Numbered from the stretch's first letter, positions 11,015 to 20,122 are shown. The stretch: DNA of 20,617 nt from Streptomyces rubellomurinus (GCF_000961885.1 NZ_JZKH01000115.1:1-20617); one strand, 5' to 3'. A program made the numbers and translations. Notes: generated from the letters alone by a model not told the origin.

Positions 11015-13198
11015 CCCCACCAGCTCGGGCCGCTGGGCCGGGATCGCCGGCTGCCGCAGCGCGGGCAGCTCGACGTGCTCGCTCAGCCCGAAGCGCGCGT
11101 GCAGCCGCTTGAGCGGGCCGGGCGCCCACCAGTTGAACTCGCCGAACAGGCTCATGGCGGCCGGCACCAGCAGGCAGCGCACCAGGGTGGCGTCGACCGC
11201 CACGGCGACGGCCAGCGCGATGCCCATCTGCTTGACCATGAGCATGTCCCCGGCGGCGAACCCGGCGAAGACGATCACCATCAGCAGCGCCGCCGAGGTG
11301 ATGATCCGACCGCTGCGCTGGACGCCCAGCTCCACCGCCCGGCGACAGCTGTGCCCGCGCGCGTGCAGCTCCTTGATCCGGGCGAGCAGGAACACCTCGT
11401 AGTCCATCGACAGCCCGAACGCGAAGGCGAACACCAGCACCGGGATGAAGGTCTCCAGCCCGCCGGCCGGGCTGAAGCCGAGCAGCCCGCTGAACCAGCC
11501 GTCCTGGAACACCAGGGTGAGCGCGCCCAGCGAGGCGCCCAGCGACAGCAGGTTCATCAGCAGCGCCTTGACCGGCATCACCACCGAGCCGGTCATCAGG
11601 AACAGCAGCACCAGCGTCCCGGCCGCGACCAGCCCGAGCGCCCACGGGCCGCGCGACAGCAGCTCGTCCTGGAAGTCGACCACCGAGGCCGCGCCGCCCG
11701 TCACGTACGTGGTGAGCCCGCCGCGGTGGTCCCGCAGCTCCTGCACCACCCGCTTGGCCTCGCCGCCCTGCGGGTCGCCGGGCACCAGCACGTCCACCGT
11801 CGACACCGTGTCGCTCACCGGGGTCACCGCCCGCACGCCGCTCACCCCGGGGAGCCCGGCGACCACGTCGTCCGCGTACGCCTGCGCCACCTCGGCCCCG
11901 CCCCGCACCACCACGGTGATCGGCGCGGCCGCCGCCTGCGGGAAGCGGTGGTCGACCGTCTCGGCGACCTGCCGCCCGGCCGAGGAGGCGGGCAGCACGG
12001 CGGCGCCGGAGCTGCGCATCTCGGCGTGCAGGAAGGGCGCCCCGGCCGCCATCAGCACCGCCACGCAGGCGAGCGCGACCAGCACGGCCCGCTTGCGGAC
12101 CCGTCTGACGGTCCGGCTGAAGAAGCCCTCGTCCGGGACGGGCGCGGCGGGCGCCTTGATCCGGGCGCCCGCGAAGCCGAGCAGCGCGGGGATCAGGGTG
12201 AGCGCGGCGGCCACCGCGATCACCACCACGCTCACCCCGGCGGCGGCGACCGCGCCGAGCACCGGGCTGGTGAAGACGAACAGGCCGGACAGGGCGACGG
12301 CGACGGTCAGCCCGGAGAAGGCGACGGTGCGCCCGGCGGTCGCGGCGGTGCGTTCGACGGCGGCGGCGATGTCCGCGCCGTGGCCGCGCTCCTCGCGGAA
12401 ACGATTCACCATGAGCAGCGCGTAGTCGATCGACAGCCCGAGCCCGAGCACGGTGGCGATCGGCAGCACGCTGGTGTCGATGTCCATGATCCGGCTGAAA
12501 CCGAACATCGCGAGCAGGGCCCCGCCCACCGAGGCGACGGCGCCGATCACCGGCAGCGAGGCGGCCGCCAGCCCGCCGAACACCAGCACCATGACGATCA
12601 GGGTGAGCGGCAGGGTCACCATCTCGCCGACCCGGGTGTCCCGCTCGGTCTGCTTCTTGACCTCCTGCTGGAGCACCAGGTCCCCACCGACCGTGACGTG
12701 CGCGCCGCCCGCGCCGTCCAGGGCCGCGAGCCGGTGGGTGACGGCGTCGGTCTGTGCGGCGGTGGCGCCGTCCGCCATCCGTACGGTCAGCAGGCTCGCC
12801 GTGCCGTCCGCGGAGCGCAGCGCGGCCGGGCCGGAGCCGGGGCCGTAGGCGTCCAGGGCGGTGGAGACGCCGGGCAGGGCGGCGATCTCGGTGGTGGCCT
12901 TCTCTACGGCGGTGCGCACCGCCGGGTCGTCCACCGGCCTGCCGTCCACCACGGCGGTCACGGTGCCCTTGGCCGGATCGGCCGCGGCGACCACCGCGCT
13001 GCCCCGGTCGCCCTCGGCGCTGGCCGAGGAGGCCCCGGCCACCGAACCCTCGAAGACCCGGCCGCCGATCAGCACGCCGACGACCAGGACGACGGCCCAG
13101 AAGCCGAGCACCCAGCGGCGGTGGCGGAAGCAGAACCGGCCCAGGGCGGCGAGCCGGCCGCCCACGGCAGCGGGGGCGGCGGAGGAGGGTTTGCGCAT
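10997..13198 (-). CDS. MMPL family RND-type transporter
   Basis: The 733-residue protein is a full-length MMPL exporter of the inner membrane, with twelve predicted membrane helices in two halves. Helix 1 lies at about 28-48, followed by an extracytoplasmic domain (50-185), helices 2-6 (about 192-350), helix 7 (about 370-388), a second extracytoplasmic domain (about 395-525) and helices 8-12 (about 530-690). The proton-relay motif appears twice, as GLGLSIDYALLMVNRFREE with Asp258 and as FGLSMDYEVFLLARIKE with Asp599. Substrates in the family are lipids, siderophores or hydrophobic drugs; none can be assigned here. ATG at 13198 follows GAAAGG. A TATAGG box about 55 bp upstream (13252-13257, minus strand) could be its -10. 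The proximity to a MarR gene hints at co-regulation, but no copy of the MarR palindrome is visible upstream. Confidence 0.93.
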   Translation of the reverse strand: MRKPSSAAPAAVGGRLAALGRFCFRHRRWVLGFWAVVLVVGVLIGGRVFEGSVAGASSASAEGDRGSAVVAAADPAKGTVTAVVDGRPVDDPAVRTAVEKATTEIAALPGVSTALDAYGPGSGPAALRSADGTASLLTVRMADGATAAQTDAVTHRLAALDGAGGAHVTVGGDLVLQQEVKKQTERDTRVGEMVTLPLTLIVMVLVFGGLAAASLPVIGAVASVGGALLAMFGFSRIMDIDTSVLPIATVLGLGLSIDYALLMVNRFREERGHGADIAAAVERTAATAGRTVAFSGLTVAVALSGLFVFTSPVLGAVAAAGVSVVVIAVAAALTLIPALLGFAGARIKAPAAPVPDEGFFSRTVRRVRKRAVLVALACVAVLMAAGAPFLHAEMRSSGAAVLPASSAGRQVAETVDHRFPQAAAAPITVVVRGGAEVAQAYADDVVAGLPGVSGVRAVTPVSDTVSTVDVLVPGDPQGGEAKRVVQELRDHRGGLTTYVTGGAASVVDFQDELLSRGPWALGLVAAGTLVLLFLMTGSVVMPVKALLMNLLSLGASLGALTLVFQDGWFSGLLGFSPAGGLETFIPVLVFAFAFGLSMDYEVFLLARIKELHARGHSCRRAVELGVQRSGRIITSAALLMVIVFAGFAAGDMLMVKQMGIALAVAVAVDATLVRCLLVPAAMSLFGEFNWWAPGPLKRLHARFGLSEHVELPALRQPAIPAQRPELVGSAQSA

Positions 13199-13324
13199 GG
13201 AGGAAGCCTTTCGGGCAGCTCCCCTCAGTGTGGGGGAAACCCGACGTTCAACCTATAGAGGGGCAATGAGCTCCATCTCACAAATCCCTACACATAAAAG
13301 ACACATAAGTCAAAGGGGAAAACG

Positions 13325-13362
13325 AATCGGGCCCCATCCGGAAATCCGGATGGGGCCCGATT
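13325..13362 (-). terminator. Intrinsic terminator of rpsA
   Basis: The 18-base arms 13325-13342 and 13345-13362 are perfectly complementary around AA, forming a very stable stem with an effective four-base loop. On the minus strand the hairpin is followed within a few bases by a T-rich stretch (CGTTTTCCCCTTTG), as expected for factor-independent termination of rpsA, whose stop codon is 33 bp upstream. A smaller 15-bp inverted repeat, CTAGCT-GTC-AGCTAG, lies between stop and hairpin (13365-13379). Confidence 0.92.
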
Positions 13363-13394
13363 GCCTAGCTGTCAGCTAGCGGGGGGCGAGAGCC

Positions 13395-14885
13395 TCAGCT
13401 CTGGCCACCGGCCAGCTTCTCGCGCAGGGCGGCCAGGGCCTCGTCGGAGGCCAGGGCGCCGGCACCCTCGTCGCTGCTGGACGAGTAGGAGCCACCCGCG
13501 GCGGCGGCGACGGCGTCGCCACCCTCCTCGGCGGCCTGGGCGTCGGCCTCGCGGCTCTTGATGACCTGGGCCTGGTGCTGCTCGAAGCGGGTCTGCGCCT
13601 CGGCGTACTGGCGCTCCCACTCCTCACGCTGCTTCTCGAAGCCGGGCAGCCAGTCGTTCGCCTCGGGGTCGAAGCCCTCCGGGTAGATGTAGTTGCCCTG
13701 GTCGTCGTACGAGGCGGCCATGCCGTACAGGGTCGGGTCGAACTCGACCTCGGCCGGGTTGGCACCCAGGGCCTCGTTGGCCTGCTTCAGCGACAGGCTG
13801 ATGCGGCGACGCTCGAGGTCGATGTCGATGACCTTGACGAAGATCTCGTCGCCGACCTGGACGACCTGCTCCGGGATCTCGACGTGGCGCTCGGCCAGCT
13901 CGGAGATGTGGACCAGACCCTCGATGCCCTCGTCCACGCGGACGAACGCACCGAACGGAACCAGCTTGGTGACCTTACCCGGAACGACCTGGCCGATCTG
14001 GTGGGTACGGGCGAACTGCTGCCACGGGTCCTCCTGGGTCGCCTTCAGCGACAGGGAGACGCGCTCGCGGTCCATGTCAACGTCGAGAACCTCGACGGTG
14101 ACCTCCTGGCCGACCTCGACAACCTCGGACGGGTGGTCGATGTGCTTCCAGGACAGCTCGGAGACGTGCACCAGGCCGTCGACGCCACCCAGGTCCACGA
14201 AGGCACCGAAGTTGACGATCGAGGAGACGACGCCGGAGCGCACCTGGCCCTTCTGCAGGGTGGTGAGGAAGGTCTGGCGGACCTCGCTCTGGGTCTGCTC
14301 CAGCCAGGCACGGCGGGACAGGACCACGTTGTTGCGGTTCTTGTCCAGCTCGATGATCTTGGCCTCGAGCTCCTTGCCCACGTAGGGCTGGAGGTCGCGG
14401 ACGCGACGCATCTCGACGAGCGAGGCGGGGAGGAAGCCGCGGAGGCCGATGTCGAGGATGAGACCACCCTTGACGACCTCGATGACGGTACCGGTGACGA
14501 TGCCGTCCTCTTCCTTGATCTTCTCGATCGTGCCCCAGGCACGCTCGTACTGAGCGCGCTTCTTGGACAGGATGAGACGACCCTCCTTGTCCTCCTTCTG
14601 GAGAACCAGGGCCTCGATGTTGTCACCGACGGCGACGACCTCGTGCGGGTCAACGTCGTGCTTGATCGAGAGCTCGCGGGACGGGATGACGCCCTCGGTC
14701 TTGTAACCGATGTCGAGGAGGACCTCGTCACGGTCGACCTTCACGATGACGCCCTCGACGATGTCGCCATCGTTGAAGTACTTGATGGTCTCGTCGATGG
14801 CGGCGAGGAAGGCCTCCGCGTCGCCGATGTCGTTGACCGCGACCTGCGGGGTGGTGCTGAGGGAGGAGTCGGTGGGGCTCGTCAT
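13395..14885 (-). CDS. rpsA: 30S ribosomal protein S1
   Basis: The 496-residue protein has four S1 RNA-binding domains at about 40-110, 127-193, 212-282 and 297-367, each with the OB-fold pattern (for example VNFGAFVDLGGVDGLVHVSELSW at 224-246, split into FGAFVDLGG and DGLVHVSEL). A C-terminal tail of about 125 residues is acidic and Ala/Gly/Ser-rich, as in actinomycete S1, which has four domains rather than the six of E. coli. It binds mRNA on the small ribosomal subunit and helps initiation. ATG at 14885 matches the family start (MTSPTDSS). There is only a weak, distant GGAG before it, reminiscent of the poor ribosome binding site of autoregulated S1 genes elsewhere. Codon use is more selective than in neighbours (few rare codons), in keeping with high expression. 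Confidence 0.98.
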   Translation of the reverse strand: MTSPTDSSLSTTPQVAVNDIGDAEAFLAAIDETIKYFNDGDIVEGVIVKVDRDEVLLDIGYKTEGVIPSRELSIKHDVDPHEVVAVGDNIEALVLQKEDKEGRLILSKKRAQYERAWGTIEKIKEEDGIVTGTVIEVVKGGLILDIGLRGFLPASLVEMRRVRDLQPYVGKELEAKIIELDKNRNNVVLSRRAWLEQTQSEVRQTFLTTLQKGQVRSGVVSSIVNFGAFVDLGGVDGLVHVSELSWKHIDHPSEVVEVGQEVTVEVLDVDMDRERVSLSLKATQEDPWQQFARTHQIGQVVPGKVTKLVPFGAFVRVDEGIEGLVHISELAERHVEIPEQVVQVGDEIFVKVIDIDLERRRISLSLKQANEALGANPAEVEFDPTLYGMAASYDDQGNYIYPEGFDPEANDWLPGFEKQREEWERQYAEAQTRFEQHQAQVIKSREADAQAAEEGGDAVAAAAGGSYSSSSDEGAGALASDEALAALREKLAGGQS

Positions 14886-15094
14886 TAGGAAAAGGGCTCC
14901 GGTACGGACATGAAAGTCGTAGGTAATGCCACGCGGAGGGCCCGTATCGCTCCCACCGAAAGCCGGACAGCCAAGAACACGGCGCACCGGGATTCCCGTA
15001 GCAACGAGAAATCGGCGTCCGTCTTGCGACCGTGGGGTCTTCGACAGATGCGAGCGCGACCTGCTCCGTCCGAGGCGCGCAGGCCCGCAGCGCA
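14886..15094 (-). other. Long 5' leader of rpsA
   Basis: The promoter at 15101-15129 predicts a start near 15094 and an untranslated leader of about 209 nt. The leader lacks a strong ribosome binding site near the ATG and holds only short hairpins (for example CGGG-ATT-CCCG at about 14988-14998). S1 genes are known in other bacteria to be autoregulated at translation; a regulatory role here is an inference. Confidence 0.5.
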
Positions 15095-15100
15095 ACTTGT

Positions 15101-15129
15101 AGCATACGGGGACGGCCGGGCACGGTCAA
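15101..15129 (-). promoter_or_regulatory. Strong housekeeping promoter of rpsA
   Basis: On the minus strand TTGACC (15124-15129) and TATGCT (15101-15106) are 17 bp apart, matching five of six consensus bases in the -35 box and a standard HrdB-type -10. It is the best promoter match in the window and fits a ribosomal protein gene. Confidence 0.85.
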
Positions 15130-15299
15130 CGCCAAGGTCGGCAAGACGGTGGAGCCCGGTACGGATCAGGCCATATCCTCCGAGAGCGCGCCTCGCGGCG
15201 GCGCCCCGCAGGGACCCTTCCCCGGATGCCACCACCAGGACACGGGCCCTCACGGGCCGGGTCGCGGCAGCGGCGCTTCCGCAGTCGACACCCTACGCG

Positions 15300-16154
15300 A
15301 TGGGCATTATCACCGTGGCCACCACCCCCCAGTCCGAGCTCCACGATCTTGACGACGCCGGCGACGACGCGGTAAGGCGCCAGGCCGGAGCGGGTGAGAG
15401 CAGCCGCGCGAGCCGGCACTGGTGGGACCGCAACGCCGACGAATACCAGGACGAGCACGGCGAGTTCCTCGGCGACGACCGCTTCACCTGGTGCCCCGAG
15501 GGCCTCGACGAGGCCGACGCCCGCCTCCTCGGCGACGTCACCGGCAAGGACGTGCTGGAGATCGGCGCCGGCGCCGCCCAGTGCTCCCGCTGGCTCGCCG
15601 CCCAGGGCGCCCGGCCCGTCGCCCTCGACATCTCGCACCGCCAGCTCCAGCACTCGCTGCGCATCGACCTCGCCCGCGGCGCCGCGCCCGTCCCCGTCGT
15701 CCAGGCCGACGCCGCCGTCCTGCCGTTCGCCGCCGGGTCCTTCGACCTCGCCTGCTCCGCGTACGGCGCCGTGCCGTTCAGCGCCGACACCGAGAAGCTG
15801 ATGCGCGAGGTGCACCGGGTGCTGCGGCCCGGCGGGCGCTGGGTCTTCTCCGTCACCCACCCGATCCGCTGGGCCTTCCCCGACGAGCCCGGCGTCGAGG
15901 GCCTGACGGCGGTGGCCTCCTACTTCGACCGCACCCCGTACGTCGAGGAGGACGAGCAGGGGCGCGCCAGCTACGTCGAGCACCACCGCACCCTCGGCGA
16001 CCGGGTCCGCGAGCTCGTCGCCGCCGGGTTCCGGCTGGTCGATCTGGTCGAGCCCGAGTGGCCGGCCGACCTGGAGCAGGAGTGGGGAGGCTGGTCCCCG
16101 CTGCGCGGGCGGCACATCCCCGGCACCGCGATCTTCGTCGCCGAACGGGGCTGA
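15300..16154 (+). CDS. Class I SAM-dependent methyltransferase
   Basis: The 284-residue protein is a class I (Rossmann-fold) methyltransferase of the Methyltransf_11 type. Motif I is VLEIGAGAAQCSRWL (85-99), the acidic end of the second strand is ALDIS with Asp110, motif II is QADAAVLPFAAGSFDLA (135-151) and the post-motif is REVHRVLRPGGRWVFSV (169-185). The N-terminal HWWDRNADEYQDEHGEFLGDDRFTWCPEG (40-68, split HWWDRNADEYQ and FTWCPEG) is characteristic of an actinomycete group found beside rpsA, but its substrate is unknown. ATG at 15300 is chosen for the family-like start MGIITVA; no ribosome binding site is visible, and a GTG six codons later is possible. It is divergent from rpsA. A TATCCT at 15174-15179 may be its -10 box. 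hrpB begins one base after its stop, so the two are probably co-transcribed and translationally coupled. Confidence 0.87.
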   Translation: MGIITVATTPQSELHDLDDAGDDAVRRQAGAGESSRASRHWWDRNADEYQDEHGEFLGDDRFTWCPEGLDEADARLLGDVTGKDVLEIGAGAAQCSRWLAAQGARPVALDISHRQLQHSLRIDLARGAAPVPVVQADAAVLPFAAGSFDLACSAYGAVPFSADTEKLMREVHRVLRPGGRWVFSVTHPIRWAFPDEPGVEGLTAVASYFDRTPYVEEDEQGRASYVEHHRTLGDRVRELVAAGFRLVDLVEPEWPADLEQEWGGWSPLRGRHIPGTAIFVAERG

Positions 16155-16155
16155 C

Positions 16156-18666
16156 GTGCCTCCGCTGTGGGGCGACCTGCCCGTCCGCACCGCCCTGCCC
16201 GAACTGCACCGCGCCCTGGACGGGCACGGCGCGGCCGTCCTCGCCGCGCCTCCCGGCACCGGCAAGACCACGCTGGTGCCGCTGGCGCTGGCCGGGCTGC
16301 TCGACCCCGGCGCCCCGGTACGGCGGGTGCTGGTCGCCGAGCCGCGCCGGCTCGCCGTCCGGGCCGCCGCCCGGCGGATGGCCTGGCTGCTCGGCTCGTC
16401 CGTGGGCCGCGAGGTCGGCTACACCGTGCGCGGGGACCGGCGCGTCGGGCCTTCGACCGTCGTCGAGGTCGTCACCACCGGGGTGCTGCTGCAACGGCTG
16501 CAGCGCGACCAGGAGTTGGCCGGGGTGGACGTCGTCGTCCTCGACGAGTGCCACGAACGCCACCTGGACGCCGACACCGCGCTGGCCTTCCTGCTGGACG
16601 TCCGGGCGGCACTGCGGCCCGAACTGCGGCTGGTCTGCGCCTCGGCCACCTCCGACACCGAGGCCTGGGCCGAACTCCTCGACGGGGCACCGGTGGTGGA
16701 GGCGCACGGGGTGTCCCACCCGGTCGAGGCCGTGTGGGCGCCGCCGCCGCGCGCCGTCCGGCCCGCGCACGGGACGCGGGTCGACCCGGCGCTGCTCGAC
16801 CACGTGGCCTCCGTGGTGCGGCGGGCGCTGGGCGAGCGGGACGGGGACGTGCTCTGCTTCCTGCCGGGGGTGGGCGAAATCGCCCGGGTGGCAGGGCAGT
16901 TGGCGGGGCTGCCGGTGGACGTGCTGCAACTGCACGGCCGCGCGCCGCAGGACGTCCAGGACGCCGCGCTCTCCCCTGGTTCCTCGCGACGGGTGGTGTT
17001 GGCCACCGCCGTCGCCGAGTCCTCCCTCACCGTCCCCGGCGTCCGGGTCGTGGTGGACGCCGGGCTCGCCCGCGAGCCGCGCACCGACCACGCCCGGGGG
17101 CTCGCCGGGCTCGTCACCGTACGGGCCTCCCTCGCCGCCGCCCGCCAGCGCGCCGGGCGCGCCGGGCGCGAGGCGCCGGGCACGGTGTACCGCTGCTGGC
17201 ACGAGGCCGAGGACGCCCGGGCGGCCCGGTTCCCGACGCCCGAGATCGCCCTCGCGGACCTGACGTCCTTCGCCCTCCAGGCGGCGTGCTGGGGCGACCC
17301 GGACGCCACCGGGCTCGCCCTGCCCGACCGGCCCCCGGCGGGGGCGATGGCCGCCGCCCGGCAGACCTTGCAGGCCCTCGGCGCGGTGGACGCGGACGGC
17401 CGGGCGACGCCGCGCGGCGTCCGCCTCGCCCGTACGGGGCTCCACCCCCGGCTGGGGAGGGCGCTGCTCGACGGGGCGGCTGCCGTGGGTGCGCGGCGGG
17501 CGGCCGAAGTCGTCGCGCTGCTCTCCGAAGAGCCGCCGCGCGCCCTCGGCGACGACCTCGGCGCGGTGTGGCGGCTCGTCCGCTCGTCCGGCGACCCGTA
17601 CGCCGGGCGCTGGCGCGACGAAGTCCGCCGCCTCGAACGCGCCGCCGGCTCCTCGCCCGCCACCGACCTCCCCGACCCGACCGCCGCCGGGTTGGTCGTC
17701 GCCCTCGCCTTCCCCGAACGCATCGCCCGCGCCCGGGTCGAGCGGCCCGCACCAGGCGAGCGCAGCCCGTACCTGATGGCCTCGGGGACGGCTGCCGAAC
17801 TCGCCCCGGACACCCGCCTCGGCGCGCTGCCCTGGCTGGCGGTCGCCGTCGCCGACCGCCCGGCGGGTTCGCACTCCGCCCGGGTGCTGCACGCGGCTGC
17901 CCTGGACGAGGACACCGCCCGCCTCGCCGGTGCGCCACTGCTGGCCTCCCGCGAGGAGGTCCACTGGGATACCCGGCGGGGGGAAGTCGTCTCCCGCCAG
18001 GTCGAGTTGCTCGGCGCGATCGAACTCGCCGAGAAGCCCCTCAACCGCCCTGATCCTGTGCTCGTCCGGGCTGCTCTCCTCGAAGGCCTCACCCGCGAGG
18101 GCGTCAGCACCCTGCTGACCTTCCCGTCCGGTCTACGCGAACGCCTCGCCTTCCTCCACGCGGCAATCGGCACCCCCTGGCCCGACGTCAGCGATGCCGC
18201 GTTGGTGGCCCACGCCGACGAGTGGCTGGAACCCGAACTCTCCCGCGCCCGCCGCCGATCCGACCTCGCCAGGATCGATACGACGTCCGCCCTCCAGCGC
18301 CTACTCCCCTGGTCCACCGGAGAAGCAGGCCGCCTCGACGAACTCGCCCCCGAACGCATCACCGTCCCGAGCGGGTCGAAGATACGGGTGGACTACACCA
18401 CCGAACGCCCGGTCCTGGCCGTCAAGTTGCAAGAACTCTTCGGCTGGGTAGCCGCGCCCAAACTGGCCGGAGGCCGCGTCCCGCTGACCATCCACCTCCT
18501 CTCCCCCGCAGGCCGCCCCGCCGCCGTCACCAGCGACCTGGAGTCCTTCTGGCACAACGGCTACCGCGCCGTCCGCGCAGATTTGAGAGGCCGCTACCCC
18601 CGCCACCCCTGGCCCGAAGACCCGACCACAGCCGAGCCCACCCGCCGCACCAACGCCCGGAAGTAG
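16156..18666 (+). CDS. hrpB: ATP-dependent RNA helicase HrpB
   Basis: The 836-residue protein is a DEAH-box superfamily 2 helicase. Motif I is APPGTGKT (31-38), motif II is DECHERH (130-136, a DECH variant of DEAH), motif III is SAT (163-165) and motif VI is QRAGRAGR (331-338). A helicase-associated domain follows, and the C-terminal HrpB-specific domain ends with GGRVPLTIHLLSPAGRPAAV and SDLESFWHNGYRAVRADLRGRYPRHPWPEDP, split here by a few residues. Length and order are normal for HrpB. The GTG start at 16156 lies one base after the methyltransferase stop, with no separate ribosome binding site, suggesting reinitiation. HrpB is thought to remodel RNA, but its cellular target is not well defined. 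The gene ends six bases before the opposing GNAT gene. Confidence 0.95.
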   Translation: MPPLWGDLPVRTALPELHRALDGHGAAVLAAPPGTGKTTLVPLALAGLLDPGAPVRRVLVAEPRRLAVRAAARRMAWLLGSSVGREVGYTVRGDRRVGPSTVVEVVTTGVLLQRLQRDQELAGVDVVVLDECHERHLDADTALAFLLDVRAALRPELRLVCASATSDTEAWAELLDGAPVVEAHGVSHPVEAVWAPPPRAVRPAHGTRVDPALLDHVASVVRRALGERDGDVLCFLPGVGEIARVAGQLAGLPVDVLQLHGRAPQDVQDAALSPGSSRRVVLATAVAESSLTVPGVRVVVDAGLAREPRTDHARGLAGLVTVRASLAAARQRAGRAGREAPGTVYRCWHEAEDARAARFPTPEIALADLTSFALQAACWGDPDATGLALPDRPPAGAMAAARQTLQALGAVDADGRATPRGVRLARTGLHPRLGRALLDGAAAVGARRAAEVVALLSEEPPRALGDDLGAVWRLVRSSGDPYAGRWRDEVRRLERAAGSSPATDLPDPTAAGLVVALAFPERIARARVERPAPGERSPYLMASGTAAELAPDTRLGALPWLAVAVADRPAGSHSARVLHAAALDEDTARLAGAPLLASREEVHWDTRRGEVVSRQVELLGAIELAEKPLNRPDPVLVRAALLEGLTREGVSTLLTFPSGLRERLAFLHAAIGTPWPDVSDAALVAHADEWLEPELSRARRRSDLARIDTTSALQRLLPWSTGEAGRLDELAPERITVPSGSKIRVDYTTERPVLAVKLQELFGWVAAPKLAGGRVPLTIHLLSPAGRPAAVTSDLESFWHNGYRAVRADLRGRYPRHPWPEDPTTAEPTRRTNARK

Positions 18667-18672
18667 CAGCGG

Positions 18673-19218
18673 TCAGACCAGCGGACGAATCAGCGAGTCG
18701 TACCGGGGCGAGTCCGGGTACGGCTGCATGACGCCCATCGGCACGTAACCCCACCGCTCGTACAAAGCGCGCACCCTCGGGTGCTCCTGTTCGACCAGCA
18801 GGTGTGAGCGTTCCTCGACCCGGTGGGACATGAGCTCTTCGTGGAGTGTGTGGGCGATCCCCGTCCCGCGCCACGGCGCCCGGACCATCACCTCGCACAG
18901 CGCGAACGTCCTGGTATCCGTCTCCACCAACTGGTCGGCCGGGGCCGGGGTGATCAGGCCGTGCCAGTCGTAGGACGCGGTGCGCGCGAAGCCGTAGGCG
19001 TAGCCGACCGGTTCGCCGTCCACATCACCGAACGCGCATCCCCATCGGGGCCGACTCGCATGCGCCCGTAGCCGCTCGGTGAACCGCTCCACAGTGAAGA
19101 ACGGGTCATCGGCAGCCTCGCGCTCGTACACCTCGGCGTACACCTCGATCAGCTGCGGCGCGATCTGCTCGAAGTCCTCGGCCCGGTAGTACGTGACGGT
19201 CAGCGTCGCGGCGTCCAC
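18673..19218 (-). CDS. GNAT family N-acetyltransferase
   Basis: The 181-residue protein has the GNAT core: motif A strand and loop LCEVMVRAPWRGTGIAHTLHEELM (107-130), with RGTGIA contacting acetyl-CoA, and motif B PRVRALYERWGYVPMG (147-162). The N-terminal region (FEQIAPQLIEVYAEVY, 16-31) and the DPFF motif (38-41) occur in a common actinomycete subgroup. The substrate is unknown. The start is GTG at 19218, with GAGAGGGG about 11 bases before it. It lies 16 bp after the stop codon of the regulator gene on the same strand, so the two may form an operon, and it ends six bases from the opposing hrpB gene. Confidence 0.85.
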   Translation of the reverse strand: MDAATLTVTYYRAEDFEQIAPQLIEVYAEVYEREAADDPFFTVERFTERLRAHASRPRWGCAFGDVDGEPVGYAYGFARTASYDWHGLITPAPADQLVETDTRTFALCEVMVRAPWRGTGIAHTLHEELMSHRVEERSHLLVEQEHPRVRALYERWGYVPMGVMQPYPDSPRYDSLIRPLV

Positions 19219-19234
19219 GATCGGTCAGCCCCTC

Positions 19235-20122
19235 TCAGGTGGCGGTCAGCACGTCATAGCGTTCAACGAACCCGTCTGCCTCAGGAAGACCGGCGTCGGC
19301 CACATGGTCCCGGAACCGACCGAGCCGCACGGCCCACCGGGGGCAGTTCACCGCCTGCCACAGGTCAAGCGCCTGCCCGGCGCTGTCGACGGCCTGCTCC
19401 GGCCGGTCGGCCGCGTAGTGGCATTCCGTGAGGTGCACAAGCTTGGCGAACCGGTTGCGCTGGAACTTCGGATCAAGCAGCGCCATGCCTTGTTCTTCCT
19501 GCTCGACCGCCTTCTCCGGCAGCCTCAGGTCCATGTGGGCCATCGCGGCGGCGCCAAGTAGTTCCCCAGGGCCGACGAATGCGAGCCACGCAGGCGCGCT
19601 GGCGCCAGCCCGATCCAAGCATGCTTCGGCCCGCGCGAGCGCCACACCGGTGCGCGAAGCCTCGCCGCCGGCGGCGTACCCGAGCGCCATCCGGCCGTGC
19701 AGCAGCGCTGACAGGCGTGCGTCGCGGCTACTGCGGGTGGCGTCCAGTGCCGCGCGGGCGATCGTCACCGTCTCCATCGCCCGACCGAGCTCCCACGACT
19801 GGCGAGACATGTACGACCAGATCCGAGCCTGAAGCATCCGGTCACCGGCCAACAGCGCGCCGCGAAGACCGGCGTCGAAGTTGCGTCCGGCCCGGTCCTG
19901 GTCGCCACTGTCGAACGCGAACCAACCGGCGGACGCGTGCAGTTCGCCGAGCACCTGGTAGAGGGCCTTCTCCACGTTCGGCCCGTACAGGCACCGGCTC
20001 ATGGCGCTCTCGATCTGGCGTACGTAGTTCTCGGCGACATCGGCGAGTTGCTGACCACCGAAGGCGTCGTCAACGGCATGCAGTTGGTCGATGCTCTCGC
20101 GGATGCGCCCGACGTCGCTCAT
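19235..20122 (-). CDS. TPR-like regulator lacking its N-terminal HTH (probably truncated)
   Basis: The 295-residue frame from ATG 20122 matches the C-terminal helical-repeat part of large XRE-type regulators abundant in streptomycetes. Landmarks are GRIRESIDQLHAVDDAFGG (5-23), VEKALYQVLGELHASAGWFAFDSGDQDRAGR (split at about 50-80), a RIWSYMSRQSWELGR segment, SRDARLSALLHGRMALGYA and PAWLAFVGPGELLG. Full-length relatives have about 400 residues and begin with a Cro/C1-type helix-turn-helix. Here the recognisable homology continues upstream of this ATG (LLSFAFAPLPSAGRIG, about 20175-20123) and then stops abruptly where a plus-strand ATPase gene begins; no HTH follows. The gene therefore looks 5'-truncated by deletion, and the ATG may be internal and fortuitous. 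Any product would lack DNA binding. It may be a pseudogene. Confidence 0.65.
   Translation of the reverse strand: MSDVGRIRESIDQLHAVDDAFGGQQLADVAENYVRQIESAMSRCLYGPNVEKALYQVLGELHASAGWFAFDSGDQDRAGRNFDAGLRGALLAGDRMLQARIWSYMSRQSWELGRAMETVTIARAALDATRSSRDARLSALLHGRMALGYAAGGEASRTGVALARAEACLDRAGASAPAWLAFVGPGELLGAAAMAHMDLRLPEKAVEQEEQGMALLDPKFQRNRFAKLVHLTECHYAADRPEQAVDSAGQALDLWQAVNCPRWAVRLGRFRDHVADAGLPEADGFVERYDVLTAT

Noticed and set aside
11075..13258. A 727-codon plus-strand frame antisense to the MMPL gene
   Set aside because: The product is low-complexity His/Arg/Gln/Pro-rich sequence without motifs; it is a shadow of the MMPL coding strand.
15853..17964. Long minus-strand frames across the methyltransferase and hrpB genes
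   Set aside because: Both lie antisense to strongly recognised genes and have shadow-type composition.
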